NCBI GenBank assembly: GCA_026647215.1
Contig: JAPKHC010000024.1
Coordinates: 1 to 64,000 of the forward strand
Reading direction: 5' to 3'
Length of the DNA: 64,000 nt
Source: F1-120-MAGs118 sp013360535
GTDB taxonomy: Bacteria; Planctomycetota; UBA1135; GCA-002686595
Shown: piece by piece, positions 8,625 to 17,506 of the stretch
How the letters are laid out: every line of letters begins with the position of its first letter
Position numbering within the stretch: the first letter of the stretch is position 1
Notes under the pieces: generated by a model
What the model was told of the DNA's origin: nothing
Seen by the model: the letters and a program-made list of their open reading frames with translations, nothing else
Databases searched by the model: none
Position numbers and translations under genes: made by a program

Positions 8625-9164
8625 TCACGTCGGGCGCGTTCGCCGGACCGAGGCGCGCTTGGGAGTCGTCGTCGAGCGTCGCCAGCGCTTGAGGATCTTG
8701 CGCGCGACGGCGTAGTGCGAGCAGGTGTTCGGCGCGATGAAGCTCGAGAGCGGGAGCTTGCGCGTCCATGCGAAGTGGCCCGGCTCGAGGAGCTCGTTCT
8801 CGCGCAGGCCGCGCACGAGCTCGAGCACCTGCGCGTACGTCTCCTCGAACTCGACCTCGAGCAGCGCCGTGGAACGGCGCGCGAAACGCCGCTGGATCTC
8901 GCGGTTGAGCGCGGGAGTCTCGCGCCACGTGAACCCCGGTGCGGGCAACTGGGGAGTACGGCCCGCGCGACCGTCCTCGATCCAGCGCAACAACATGCGG
9001 TGCCACTCGGCGAGGTGCGCGAGTAGGTCCGCGACCGTCCAGCCATCGCCCCACACTCCGCTCACGCGCCGACGCCGCGCCGGGATCGTCGCCAGGAGCT
9101 CGACGAACGCTGCGTGCTCGCGCTCGATGCGCTCGACCAGCTCGCGCTTGGCAGTGAATTTCAT
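8625..9164 (-). CDS. ClbS/DfsB-family four-helix-bundle protein
   Basis: 179 residues, alpha-helical. The N-terminus KRELVERIEREHAAFVELLA and the stretch GWTVADLLAHLAEWHRMLLRW (about 41-61) match the ClbS/DfsB (DUF1706) fold, a DinB-like bundle. The C-terminal part ANTCSHYAVARKILKRW is also typical. ClbS itself protects against colibactin by hydrolysing it, but most family members have no known substrate, so only the fold is called. The gene converges on arsM (36 bases between stops) and its start is 34 bases from the stop of the next minus-strand gene, so it could be last in that transcript. Confidence 0.8.
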   Translation of the reverse strand: MKFTAKRELVERIEREHAAFVELLATIPARRRRVSGVWGDGWTVADLLAHLAEWHRMLLRWIEDGRAGRTPQLPAPGFTWRETPALNREIQRRFARRSTALLEVEFEETYAQVLELVRGLRENELLEPGHFAWTRKLPLSSFIAPNTCSHYAVARKILKRWRRSTTTPKRASVRRTRPT

Positions 9165-9198
9165 CGTGGAGCGAGCCTCTGGTGCGCGTCCGGCCCGC

Positions 9199-11829
9199 TC
9201 AGCGTTCCGAACGTTCGAGCGACAGCGCCAGGTCTTCCGGTTTCCAGCGCAATTCGAGCACCTGCACGGCCGCGTGCGAGCTGGTCGAGACGCTGCCGGA
9301 GAGCGTGTGGGGGAGTTCCGCCGTCGAGTCGCGGCTCACGAACAGCGTGCTCGACAGCGGGGAGGGAAACAGCAGTTGGAACGGCTCCGAGCGCGGGCCG
9401 CGAACTTCGATGTTGTTGGGATGCAACCGCGCGACCGAGGGTGGGAGAGCGGTCGAGTGGAACGTGAGCAGGAAGTTGGCGGAGGAGAGCGCTGCCGCGA
9501 GGTCCTCGGGGACGACGATCTGCACCAACGGCGCGCGTTCGAGCTGCAGGCTCGTTGCGCGACTTGCAGGATCGAACGAAGCGGGCAGGTGGCGGCGCGC
9601 GAGGACCCACAGCGGGGCGGTGCCGTGCTCGTAAACGAGTTTCCCGCCGCCAAGTCGCTGGCGAGTCCAGCGCGACGTCGCGCGCTCGATCAAGTACACG
9701 TTGGCATCGATGGCGAGCGTTCCATCGGAAGCCAGCACTCGCAGCTCGCTCCAGTGGCCGAGGTCCAGTCCGTCGAGGCGCGGATCTCGCGTCATGCGGC
9801 CCGCTTCGACGAGCACGCCACTCACGGTCGCGACGTCCTCGGGCGTACCTGCGGCGGCGATCGAGATCGTGTAGGTGCCGGGAGCGAGTCCGCGCACCAC
9901 GAAGGCGCCGTCGGAGTCGATCTCGCTGCGGCGGTAGGGCGTGGAGCCGTGGGGCGAGGCGTTCGGCCCTTCGCGACGCACATTGACGGTCAGGTACTCG
10001 CGCGCGAGCCCGGAGTCGGGCCGCACCGAGCCCGCGATGCCGCCGTCGGAACCGAGCGTCAGGATCACCTCCGTCGCGCCGAGTTCGACGATCTGGAACT
10101 CGCTCGCGCCATCCGTCGTCCACGCCGCGAGGCCGAGCGCGGTCCAGTCGCCGCTGCCGCGCACCTCGAAATCCCCAGAGAATCCGGTGAAAGTTCGCAG
10201 GTGAGCGGAGCGCTCCCAGCCGCCGTTCCAGCCGTTGCCGCCGTCCGCGCGTCGGCCCCAGGCGGTGACGTCCGCACCGACTGCACGTCGGCCGCGCGCG
10301 TCGACGACACGCCCGGAGACGAGCAGCGGCAGCGTGTCGAGGAACACCTCGCCGATCTCGAGCTCGGACGCTCCCGGCTGACCGATCACGTTCGCTGTCG
10401 CGACGCCCACGCGCTCGTCGCGGGGCCCGCGCACGGTGAACTCGAGACTCGCCCGGCCGCGCACTTCCTGCGGCAGCGCCAGCTGGAAGCGGCCGTCCGG
10501 CGCCACGGCCACGCGCGAGAAGTGCTTCCACGGACCACCGTCAGGAGCCTCGGCTTCCAACGCGACATCGACGCGCGTCATGCCGATCGAGCGGATCGCG
10601 GGGCCGACCAGCGTGCCGCTCAGGCGCAGGCCGCGCTCCTCGCGCTCCGCGAGATCGATGCGGAGCCTTCGTTCCTCGCCCGCGCGGGCCGGGCCCGGCG
10701 CGGAACTCTCGTCGTGCGTGCGAGCTTCGCCCGCGACGCGGCTCGTCGGCGTCAGCCACATTCCGAGCCCCACCCAAGGAAAGCGGACGACACCTTCGCC
10801 CGCCGCTCGGAGGAAGCCCTCGCTCCTGTCGCTTGCGTCTGCCCGAGTCGAGGTGGCGGCGTCGCGCGTGCGCAGCGAGAACAGCCCACCGCGTGTGTGG
10901 CCCGAGACTTCCAGTACGACACTGCCCGAAGGCGGAAGCTGGAACTCCACGACGTCACGCGGCGGCAGAGTCGGGTCGATCTCGAATTCGATCGGCTCCG
11001 CGAAGGGCTCGGCGACCGAGAGGATGCTGCGCGCGTCGAAGTCCCAATGCTCCTTCATCAGGGAGCGATAGTGAGGCACGAGCGCCGTGCCGTCCGCGTC
11101 GGTGAGCAGGAGCGCACACTCCACGGAGTACTCGAGGTCTTCCGTGTCGCCGAACTCCTCGTCGCCGGAGAGCGCCCAGCGTTGCCGCAGTGCCACGCGC
11201 ACGCCGGGAGCGGCGGCGCCGGTAACGTCGAGCACGCGCACGCGCAGCGTCTCGTCGTTTTCGAGCTGGATGTACGTCGGATCGGGACTCGAACGTTGCA
11301 CGCGCGTCCAGCCCCAAAGACCGTCGGCTCGCGCTGCGACGCAGCCCGTGGCGTCGGGCGTCGGCGCGTGGAAGGCGCCGGATTCATCGGGCTCGAGCTT
11401 GCGCGCGAGCTCCGCGAGCCGGGCGTCGACTTCGCCGGACTGCAACCAGCGCTCGAGCTGCCCGAGCTCCTGCCAGTTCTCCGGATCCTTCGGCTCCCAC
11501 CACCACATCTCGACCGGCGCCACACGCCGCCGATGCACGCCGACGACGGCAAGGAGCTCGATGCCGGGCTCCGGCGGCGTTTCCGTCGCGCCGTTCAGCT
11601 TCGTTTCGTCAGCGTCGAGCTCAGCGCGCGCTGAATTCGGCTCCGTCGTTTCCTCGTTCGTGAGGCCCGTCCCCGGCGAGGCCGTTGCCTCTTCGGGCGC
11701 GCTGGCCCCGCTTGCGAACTCCGCACCCTCGCCTGCGTCACGGCGCAGCAGCAGCGCGACTCCCAGCGCGAACACGACGAGCGCCGCGAGGAAGCCGATC
11801 GTCCGGAGCCTTTTCGAATCGAGCACCAT
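9199..11829 (-). CDS. Exported anchored protein with carboxypeptidase-regulatory-like domains, paralog 1 of 4
   Basis: 876 residues. The start at 11829 gives a short basic N-terminus and one membrane segment (TIGFLAALVVFALGVALLLRR), then a low-complexity acidic/Thr linker. The conserved block GIELLAVVGVHRRRV follows (about 90-104). Several beta-sandwich modules of the carboxypeptidase-regulatory/transthyretin type are visible: RVLDVTGAAAPGVRVALRQ, VSGRVVDARGRRAVGADVTAW and GLAPGTYTISIAAAG. Near the end are DPRLDGLDL and a terminal block VLELRWKPEDLALSLE shared with the other three. It is the most diverged copy. No catalytic motif is seen. An envelope structural or binding role is likely, but the function is unknown. 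Confidence 0.8.
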   Translation of the reverse strand: MVLDSKRLRTIGFLAALVVFALGVALLLRRDAGEGAEFASGASAPEEATASPGTGLTNEETTEPNSARAELDADETKLNGATETPPEPGIELLAVVGVHRRRVAPVEMWWWEPKDPENWQELGQLERWLQSGEVDARLAELARKLEPDESGAFHAPTPDATGCVAARADGLWGWTRVQRSSPDPTYIQLENDETLRVRVLDVTGAAAPGVRVALRQRWALSGDEEFGDTEDLEYSVECALLLTDADGTALVPHYRSLMKEHWDFDARSILSVAEPFAEPIEFEIDPTLPPRDVVEFQLPPSGSVVLEVSGHTRGGLFSLRTRDAATSTRADASDRSEGFLRAAGEGVVRFPWVGLGMWLTPTSRVAGEARTHDESSAPGPARAGEERRLRIDLAEREERGLRLSGTLVGPAIRSIGMTRVDVALEAEAPDGGPWKHFSRVAVAPDGRFQLALPQEVRGRASLEFTVRGPRDERVGVATANVIGQPGASELEIGEVFLDTLPLLVSGRVVDARGRRAVGADVTAWGRRADGGNGWNGGWERSAHLRTFTGFSGDFEVRGSGDWTALGLAAWTTDGASEFQIVELGATEVILTLGSDGGIAGSVRPDSGLAREYLTVNVRREGPNASPHGSTPYRRSEIDSDGAFVVRGLAPGTYTISIAAAGTPEDVATVSGVLVEAGRMTRDPRLDGLDLGHWSELRVLASDGTLAIDANVYLIERATSRWTRQRLGGGKLVYEHGTAPLWVLARRHLPASFDPASRATSLQLERAPLVQIVVPEDLAAALSSANFLLTFHSTALPPSVARLHPNNIEVRGPRSEPFQLLFPSPLSSTLFVSRDSTAELPHTLSGSVSTSSHAAVQVLELRWKPEDLALSLERSER

Positions 11830-11989
11830 GGTCGCGAAGGCGCCACCTTCGGTCCAAGCTCGCCGTCGCGCAAGGTCTCGCTCCACTGACTGCGGAGGAA
11901 AGGGGCGTGGCGCGCACCAGCGCGATCCATTTTCGTCGTGCAGCCCTGACCCAGATCGATGTGACGCCAATCGAGGCCGGTCGCGGGGT

Positions 11990-14596
11990 TCAGCGCTTCG
12001 CTTGCTCGAGCGCGCGGTCGAGAGCCTCGCGCGTCCAGCGGACTTCGAGCCGCTGAGGCCCCGCGCGATCGTGCACGACGCCGCCGAGCGTGACCTCGAC
12101 GGGGAATTCGACGTTGTGGCTCGATTCGAGCCACGCCGTGACGTGGAGTTGGCCGAGGCGGCGTACCACCGCGGTGACGGCGGCCTTGGAGAAGAGCTCG
12201 GCCTCGTCGAAGCTGGACATCCGCACGGCCTCGGGCTCTCCGGCGGCGGCGAAACAGACCCGCACGACGCAGCCGTCGGGCCACGGCGAGTCGGGATGCA
12301 CGCTCACTTGCAGCTCCTGCGCGGGGCGAAGCTGCACCGTCGTCAGGCCGAGCGCTGGATCAAGCCGTTCGAGGCGCGCGTTCTCGACCGAGAGCCAGAA
12401 CGGGGGCTCGTGCAGCGAGTAGCGCACGTGCCGGCCGATACTCGGTCGGGCGTAGTGCGTCGTCGCCTCGTCGCCCTCGACCCTGCAGACGTACACACGC
12501 TTGGCGATGGTGCCGTCCGGCGTGAGCACGGTCAGCAGACGCCACGGGCCGAACTCGCGCAGGTCGAGTGGGGAGAGGCGCGGGTCGGTCGTCTCGCGGC
12601 CAGCTTCGACGCGGATGTCCTTCAGTCTCACGAGCTCCCGCTGGAGCCCCGTTGCCCGCACGCGCAGCTCGTACGTGCCTTCGGTGAGCCGCTGAAAGCG
12701 GAAGTGGCCCTCTGCGTCGGGCTTCGTCGTGAGCTGAACGAAGCCCAAGGGCCGCTGACCCGGAGTCAACCGCGGACGCCGCAACTCGACCTCGAGCTCG
12801 GTGACGCCGAGTGTCTCGTCGGGGAGCAACTGGCCGCGCAGGCTCGCGTCCTCGTGGATCGTGAGGACGACACCCTCGGTGCCGCGCTGCAGCAGCTGCT
12901 GCGCACTGCGGGCATTCTCGTGGCCTGCGCTCAGCTGGAACTGCGTCGAGGGGCTGTCGGAGCGAATCTCGAAGCGCCCGAGCTCGTCCGAATTTGCCGA
13001 CAGCATCTGATGCGTGAGCCGCTGCGCGACGTCGGGGCGACGGTCCACTTCGGAACCGGCCACGAACCCTTGCACCTCGGCGCCGGCGATCGGCTGTCCG
13101 TGTCGATCGACGACCGTGCCCGAGGCGACCAGCGGATGGAGCGGGAGCACGACGTCCCCGAAGTCCGTGTCCGCTTCCGCGGCCCACGCGAGAGCGGTGG
13201 CGATGTACGCGCCCGAGCGGCCGCCTGCGGGCTCGATCTTCACGTTCTTCAGCGCGACCTCGACGGGCTCGCCGACGAGCGTCATCTCGAACCTTCCGTC
13301 GGCATTCGTCCGGGTGCGCAACCATTGCTGCGCTGGCGCCGCATCCGGCGGATACTCGAGTGTCCAGTACATCGAGACGTCAGCGAACGGCCGATCGAGA
13401 TCGTCGACGAGTCGCCCCCGCGCGCGCCGCGCGAAGATCGAGCCGCCGATCTGCAGCTCGACCCGTTCCCCCTCGCGCGTCGGTCCTGCCCGGCGTTGCG
13501 GCGAGAGCAGGAACACATCCTCGAACCTCGGTCGGAGCTCGAGTTCGAGATCCAGGCCGACGAGCGGGAAGTGCGCGCGGCCGTCGACGACGGTGGCGGA
13601 CAGCGTGGGGCCGCGAAAGCGCTGTTTGGGATCGGGGTCGAGCGCCGACCGCGCTTGCAGTTGCAGTTCCGTTCCCGGCGGCAGGCCCTTGATGTCGATC
13701 TCGACCTCGACGGAGCCGGTGGGGGGCAAGCGCAGCACGGGAATCTCGGCCGGCGGGTTCCACGGATCGTAGGCGAGCTCGACGGGAACTGCTGTGGGCA
13801 CCTCGGCCGCGAGCAGGAGCTCCAACTCGAATTCGCGGTCGCCCCGCAGCAGGCGCCGCAAGTTCCGCAGGTTCGCGATGCCGTCGACACCCGTGAGCGC
13901 GCTCGAGTAGGCGAAGCCGCGCATCTCTTCCGCCTGATGCAAGGCGACGCCCACGCCTTCAACCGCCGCGCCCGTCGCGTCGACGACCTTCACCGACTGC
14001 CGCGAGTCGGGCTCGAGCTGGATTTCGTGCACGCCGGACGCCGCAGGCCGCAGCAGCAGCGCTCCGCACGACCCGGGCGCGAGCGCGACGACGCAGGCCG
14101 CGCGTTGGACGTCGGGCGCGAAACGACGGCCCTCCGCATCGGGCGCGAGCCGCACGCCACGCGCCTGCATCCAGCGATCGAGCTCGCCCTTGCGGATGCG
14201 CTCCGTCAGCCAGTCCTCCGCGCCGAGAAGCGGATCCTGCTCGAGCTGGATCCACGTGAGCTCCGCCTCCGCGACGGGCTTGCGGTCGACGCCGGTGACG
14301 GCGACGAGCTCGAGTCCGGAGTTCGCGACGTTTGGCGCCTCGCTCGTCGCTTCCTTCGCGACCAGCGCGCGCTCGGACTGCCGCGCCTCGTCGCTCGCCA
14401 CCGTCAAGTTCGTCTCCTCTGTCGGCGCCGCCGCTGCGGATCCGGCGAAGGGCTCACGCTCGAGCGCATCCGCCGTCGATGCGAGCTCGGCGATCTCGTG
14501 CGCTCCGTTGCGCATCAGGAACAGCGCCCCGACTCCAAACACCATGAGCGCCGCGACGAAACCCAACCCTCGTACGTGACTCGCTTGCATCGCCAT
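11990..14596 (-). CDS. Exported anchored protein with carboxypeptidase-regulatory-like domains, paralog 2 of 4
   Basis: 868 residues from the ATG at 14596; an ATG six bases downstream is equally plausible. The membrane segment is GLGFVAALMVFGVGALFLMR. After an acidic linker comes GLELVAVTGVDRKPVAEAEL, the family block. Beta-sandwich modules are marked by VVDATGAAVEGVGVALHQ, GTVVDRHGQPIAGAEVQGF and LTEGTYELRVRATG. The stretch DPRLSPLDLREFGPWRLLTV and the terminal LEVRWTREALDRALEQAKR tie it to the neighbours. Gaps to the flanking paralogs are 160 and 69 bases, and all four genes point the same way. I see no cysteine protease, glycosidase or metal site. Confidence 0.8.
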   Translation of the reverse strand: MAMQASHVRGLGFVAALMVFGVGALFLMRNGAHEIAELASTADALEREPFAGSAAAAPTEETNLTVASDEARQSERALVAKEATSEAPNVANSGLELVAVTGVDRKPVAEAELTWIQLEQDPLLGAEDWLTERIRKGELDRWMQARGVRLAPDAEGRRFAPDVQRAACVVALAPGSCGALLLRPAASGVHEIQLEPDSRQSVKVVDATGAAVEGVGVALHQAEEMRGFAYSSALTGVDGIANLRNLRRLLRGDREFELELLLAAEVPTAVPVELAYDPWNPPAEIPVLRLPPTGSVEVEIDIKGLPPGTELQLQARSALDPDPKQRFRGPTLSATVVDGRAHFPLVGLDLELELRPRFEDVFLLSPQRRAGPTREGERVELQIGGSIFARRARGRLVDDLDRPFADVSMYWTLEYPPDAAPAQQWLRTRTNADGRFEMTLVGEPVEVALKNVKIEPAGGRSGAYIATALAWAAEADTDFGDVVLPLHPLVASGTVVDRHGQPIAGAEVQGFVAGSEVDRRPDVAQRLTHQMLSANSDELGRFEIRSDSPSTQFQLSAGHENARSAQQLLQRGTEGVVLTIHEDASLRGQLLPDETLGVTELEVELRRPRLTPGQRPLGFVQLTTKPDAEGHFRFQRLTEGTYELRVRATGLQRELVRLKDIRVEAGRETTDPRLSPLDLREFGPWRLLTVLTPDGTIAKRVYVCRVEGDEATTHYARPSIGRHVRYSLHEPPFWLSVENARLERLDPALGLTTVQLRPAQELQVSVHPDSPWPDGCVVRVCFAAAGEPEAVRMSSFDEAELFSKAAVTAVVRRLGQLHVTAWLESSHNVEFPVEVTLGGVVHDRAGPQRLEVRWTREALDRALEQAKR

Positions 14597-14663
14597 CGCG
14601 CGCCGTTCCGCTCGCACCACCTTCCGTTCTCCGCACGATCCGCGCAAGCCCGAGCCCAGCGGC

Positions 14664-14789
14664 CGTCACTCGCGCGCCTTCGCGAGCGCCTTGTCGAGCG
14701 CTTCCTGCGTCCAGCGGATCTCGAGCACGTGCACGCCCGAGGTGGCGGCGAGCACGCCGCCGCGCACGATCTCGCAGGGCAGCTCGGCG
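14664..14789 (-). repeat. Near-identical 3'-end segment of paralogs 3 and 4, copy A
   Basis: These 126 bases match 17381-17506 with only 4 differences. They cover the stop codon and last 40 or so codons of paralog 3 (protein block HVLEIRWTQEALDKAL). Neighbouring parts of the two genes are much more diverged, which suggests recent gene conversion or strong constraint on the C-terminus. Confidence 0.85.
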
Positions 14790-17266
14790 GGGAAATCGAC
14801 CTCGAGGTTGAGCGCGACGTGCAACGGACCGAGGCGGCGGCCGAGCACTTCGAACGGCGTGTCTCGGTCGAGCTCCAGTTCGGCTTGATCGAGTTCTTGC
14901 TCGAAGACAGCGGTATCGTTCGCTCCGCGCACGGTCGCGTAGAGGAATCCGTCCTCGGGCCAAGGGCAACCGGGCGAGACCACGAGACGCACCATCGGCG
15001 CCGCCGTCAGTTGGACCGTGTCGCCGAGCGCGGCGGGATCGATGCGTTCGATGAGGCTCTTCGAAGTGCAGAGCCACAGGCCCGTGTCGCCCTGCTCCAC
15101 ACGCAGGCGCGGTCCGTCGCGCCAGTCGGTTTCGAACTCGCCAGGCGAGTCCGGATCGGGCCATCCTACGACCCACTCGCGCGACGGACTGCCGTCGGGT
15201 TCGAGCACTCGAACGCTGCGCCAGCGACCGAGCTTGCGCAGGTCGAGCGGATCGAGGCGTGGGTCAACACGTCCGCTGCCGACTTCTACGCGAACGTCTT
15301 CGAGCACCGCGGCAGGCTCGCGGGCGCCTACATGGACGGTGACGACGTACGAGCCTGCGCGTACGCCACGAAACGCGAAACGGCCTTCGGCGTCGACACC
15401 CTCGGACCGTTCGCCTTCCGGTGGACCTGCTTCGTCGCGTGCGTCCATGAATTCGACCGAAACGCTGATGTGGTCGCTGGGGAGGCTCTCGTCGGACAGG
15501 ACGCGACCGTGCAGCACGCCATCGTGGCTCGCGACGAGCCGGACGTCCCGGTCGCCGGGCTTCACGAGAGTTGGGGGCGATTTCGCTCCGTCCGATTCTG
15601 CCACCAGCATCAGCTCGCGCGACGGAATCGCTCCGTAGACCACGAAGCGCCCTTCGCGGTCACTGCGCGACCGCAGGTCTCTTTCGTGCTCCCAGCGCGC
15701 TGAGCTGCGGAAGATGAAGTCGTTGTGTTCCGCCTCGCGTTCCGGAACACCGATCCAAGTGGAAATCTTGGCACCGGCGAGCGCGCGTCCATTCCGATCG
15801 ACGACCTGTCCTGTGACGACGATGGGGAAGCGCTTCACGTGCAGCTCACCTGCTTCGTGGCGTTCCGCTCCATCTGGCCAATCGAAGAACACGGCTCCTT
15901 CGCCAATGGGAACACGCCAATCGGTGAGCCACTCGAACGTCAGTGTCGAGGCGCCCTTCGCCCCGCGGTCCAGCTTCAGCACGAAGCGCCCGTCGGCATC
16001 GGTCTGGCTGAACGCGGTTTCGCCGAAGCGCGCGAACTCGAGATCCCCGCTTTCGAAGAAAACGCGACAGGGCGAGTTGGCGATCGGTGCGTCGCTTTCA
16101 TCGAGCGCGCGCCCGGAGACCTCGGTCGACACCCTCGGCAGATCCAACTCGATCCGCACCTCCTCTCCGAGGCGCGCCGGACCGGCCGTTCGGGCTGAAT
16201 CGTGAACGCGCGACCGATTGCCTTGGCTCGTTTGCGGCACCACGTCGCCGCCCAGGCCGACGAAGGGAAAACGCACGACCCCGTGCACCGCGGCCCGCCG
16301 GCCCTCGAAAGCACGTTGCTGCCTCTGCTCACCTCCAGCGGCAAGGTCACGTCGCTGCAGCTCGAGCTGAGCGTGTCGCACGGTCGACGTCTCGCCGAGA
16401 TGCAGCACGACACTTCCAGTCGGCGGCAGGACCAGCACCACCGCTTCATCGGGCGGAGATACTGGGTCGAACTCCACGCGAACAGGTTCGAGCAGCGGTT
16501 CAGCGATCGATAGATGGATGCGGTCGATGTAGCCCGCGCTGCCGCTGAGGAGCCTGCCGTAGTGGGGGAATCTTGCGAGTCCCGCAGCATCGGTTTCGGT
16601 CACGGCGTGTTCGAAATGCACGTCGTCGCCAAGTTCCTCCCGCAACGCAACGCGCACGCCTTGCACGGGAGCTCCCGCGTAGTCGACCACGCGTGCGGTC
16701 AGCGTCATGTCGCGCTCGAGCGTGACGAACGTCGGGTCGGTCGAGTCCCTCGCGATCGTTTCCATCGCCCACAAGCCTTCCGCGCTTGCGACCACGGCAC
16801 CCTGCTGGGCGGGCTTGGGCAGTCGCAACTTGCCGTCCGCGTCGCTCGCGATCCGGACGGCCGTGTCGACCATTCGCTGCTCGAGCACACCGGCCTTGAG
16901 CCACTGCTCGAAGGTCGGGTCGTACCACTCACCGCGCTCGAAGGAGCCCTCGAGCCACCACAGCTCCGCGTTCTCGACGAGCCGTCGTTCGGCGCCGACG
17001 ACGGCGAGAATCTCGATGCCCGCTGGCCGCGTCGCCGCATCCGCGGCGGGAGTCGGCTCGACCGCAACAGCGACACGTGGGGTGGCGTCGTCGGTGGACC
17101 CGTCCGAGGTTCCTTCCGGAGTTGGCAGTGCCGCCCGGTTCGGCTGTGCCCCCTCGGATGCCGTTGCTTCTGCAACCTGACCTTCCGACTGATCCACGCG
17201 CCAAGCGAAGAGCCCACCCAGCACGGCGAGGGCAGCGAGCGCGAGCAGCTTGGTTGTCGTTCGCAT
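14666..17266 (-). CDS. Exported anchored protein with carboxypeptidase-regulatory-like domains, paralog 3 of 4
   Basis: 866 residues from the ATG at 17266; upstream in-frame sequence is Pro/Arg-rich and lacks a signal, so it is excluded. The N-terminus MRTTTKLLALAALAVLGGLF is a signal or anchor helix. The family block GIEILAVVGAERRLVENAEL is followed by beta-sandwich modules (VVDYAGAPVQGVRVALREE, TGQVVDRNGRALAGAKISTW, GVRAGSYVVTVHVGA). DPRLDPLDLRKLGRWRSVRV and the terminal block are almost the same as in paralog 4. No enzymatic motif is visible. It is closest to paralog 4, consistent with a recent duplication. Confidence 0.82.
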   Translation of the reverse strand: MRTTTKLLALAALAVLGGLFAWRVDQSEGQVAEATASEGAQPNRAALPTPEGTSDGSTDDATPRVAVAVEPTPAADAATRPAGIEILAVVGAERRLVENAELWWLEGSFERGEWYDPTFEQWLKAGVLEQRMVDTAVRIASDADGKLRLPKPAQQGAVVASAEGLWAMETIARDSTDPTFVTLERDMTLTARVVDYAGAPVQGVRVALREELGDDVHFEHAVTETDAAGLARFPHYGRLLSGSAGYIDRIHLSIAEPLLEPVRVEFDPVSPPDEAVVLVLPPTGSVVLHLGETSTVRHAQLELQRRDLAAGGEQRQQRAFEGRRAAVHGVVRFPFVGLGGDVVPQTSQGNRSRVHDSARTAGPARLGEEVRIELDLPRVSTEVSGRALDESDAPIANSPCRVFFESGDLEFARFGETAFSQTDADGRFVLKLDRGAKGASTLTFEWLTDWRVPIGEGAVFFDWPDGAERHEAGELHVKRFPIVVTGQVVDRNGRALAGAKISTWIGVPEREAEHNDFIFRSSARWEHERDLRSRSDREGRFVVYGAIPSRELMLVAESDGAKSPPTLVKPGDRDVRLVASHDGVLHGRVLSDESLPSDHISVSVEFMDARDEAGPPEGERSEGVDAEGRFAFRGVRAGSYVVTVHVGAREPAAVLEDVRVEVGSGRVDPRLDPLDLRKLGRWRSVRVLEPDGSPSREWVVGWPDPDSPGEFETDWRDGPRLRVEQGDTGLWLCTSKSLIERIDPAALGDTVQLTAAPMVRLVVSPGCPWPEDGFLYATVRGANDTAVFEQELDQAELELDRDTPFEVLGRRLGPLHVALNLEVDFPAELPCEIVRGGVLAATSGVHVLEIRWTQEALDKALAKARE

Positions 17267-17380
17267 GGGGCTTCGGCTCGGCGCGCGAGTGGGAGGGGCC
17301 GCGCGGTTGGCTTGAAGGCTAGTCCGGTTCTGAGGCGCCGTCACGCGATGTCAACACGAAGGTCAGCTCGGGCGACCGTG

Positions 17381-17506
17381 CGTCACTCGCGCGCTTCCGC
17401 GAGCGCCTTGTCGAGCGCTTCCTGCGTCCAGCGGATCTCGAGCACGTGCACGCCCGCGGTGGCGGCGAGCACGCCGCCGCGCACGATCTCGCAGGGCAGT
17501 TCGGCG
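17381..17506 (-). repeat. Near-identical 3'-end segment of paralogs 3 and 4, copy B
   Basis: The partner of 14664-14789: 122 of 126 bases agree. It covers the stop and C-terminal codons of paralog 4. A second similar patch lies around 17899-17980 against 15182-15263, over the DPRLDPLDL block. Confidence 0.85.

Noticed and set aside
8725..11634. A 969-residue plus-strand ORF
   Set aside because: It is a shadow of the ClbS-like gene and paralog 1, low-complexity and without motif support.
11087..15703. A 1538-residue plus-strand ORF opposite paralogs 1-3
   Set aside because: It runs across several genes and their gaps, is Arg/Ser/Pro-rich and has no family signature; the minus-strand paralogs explain the region.
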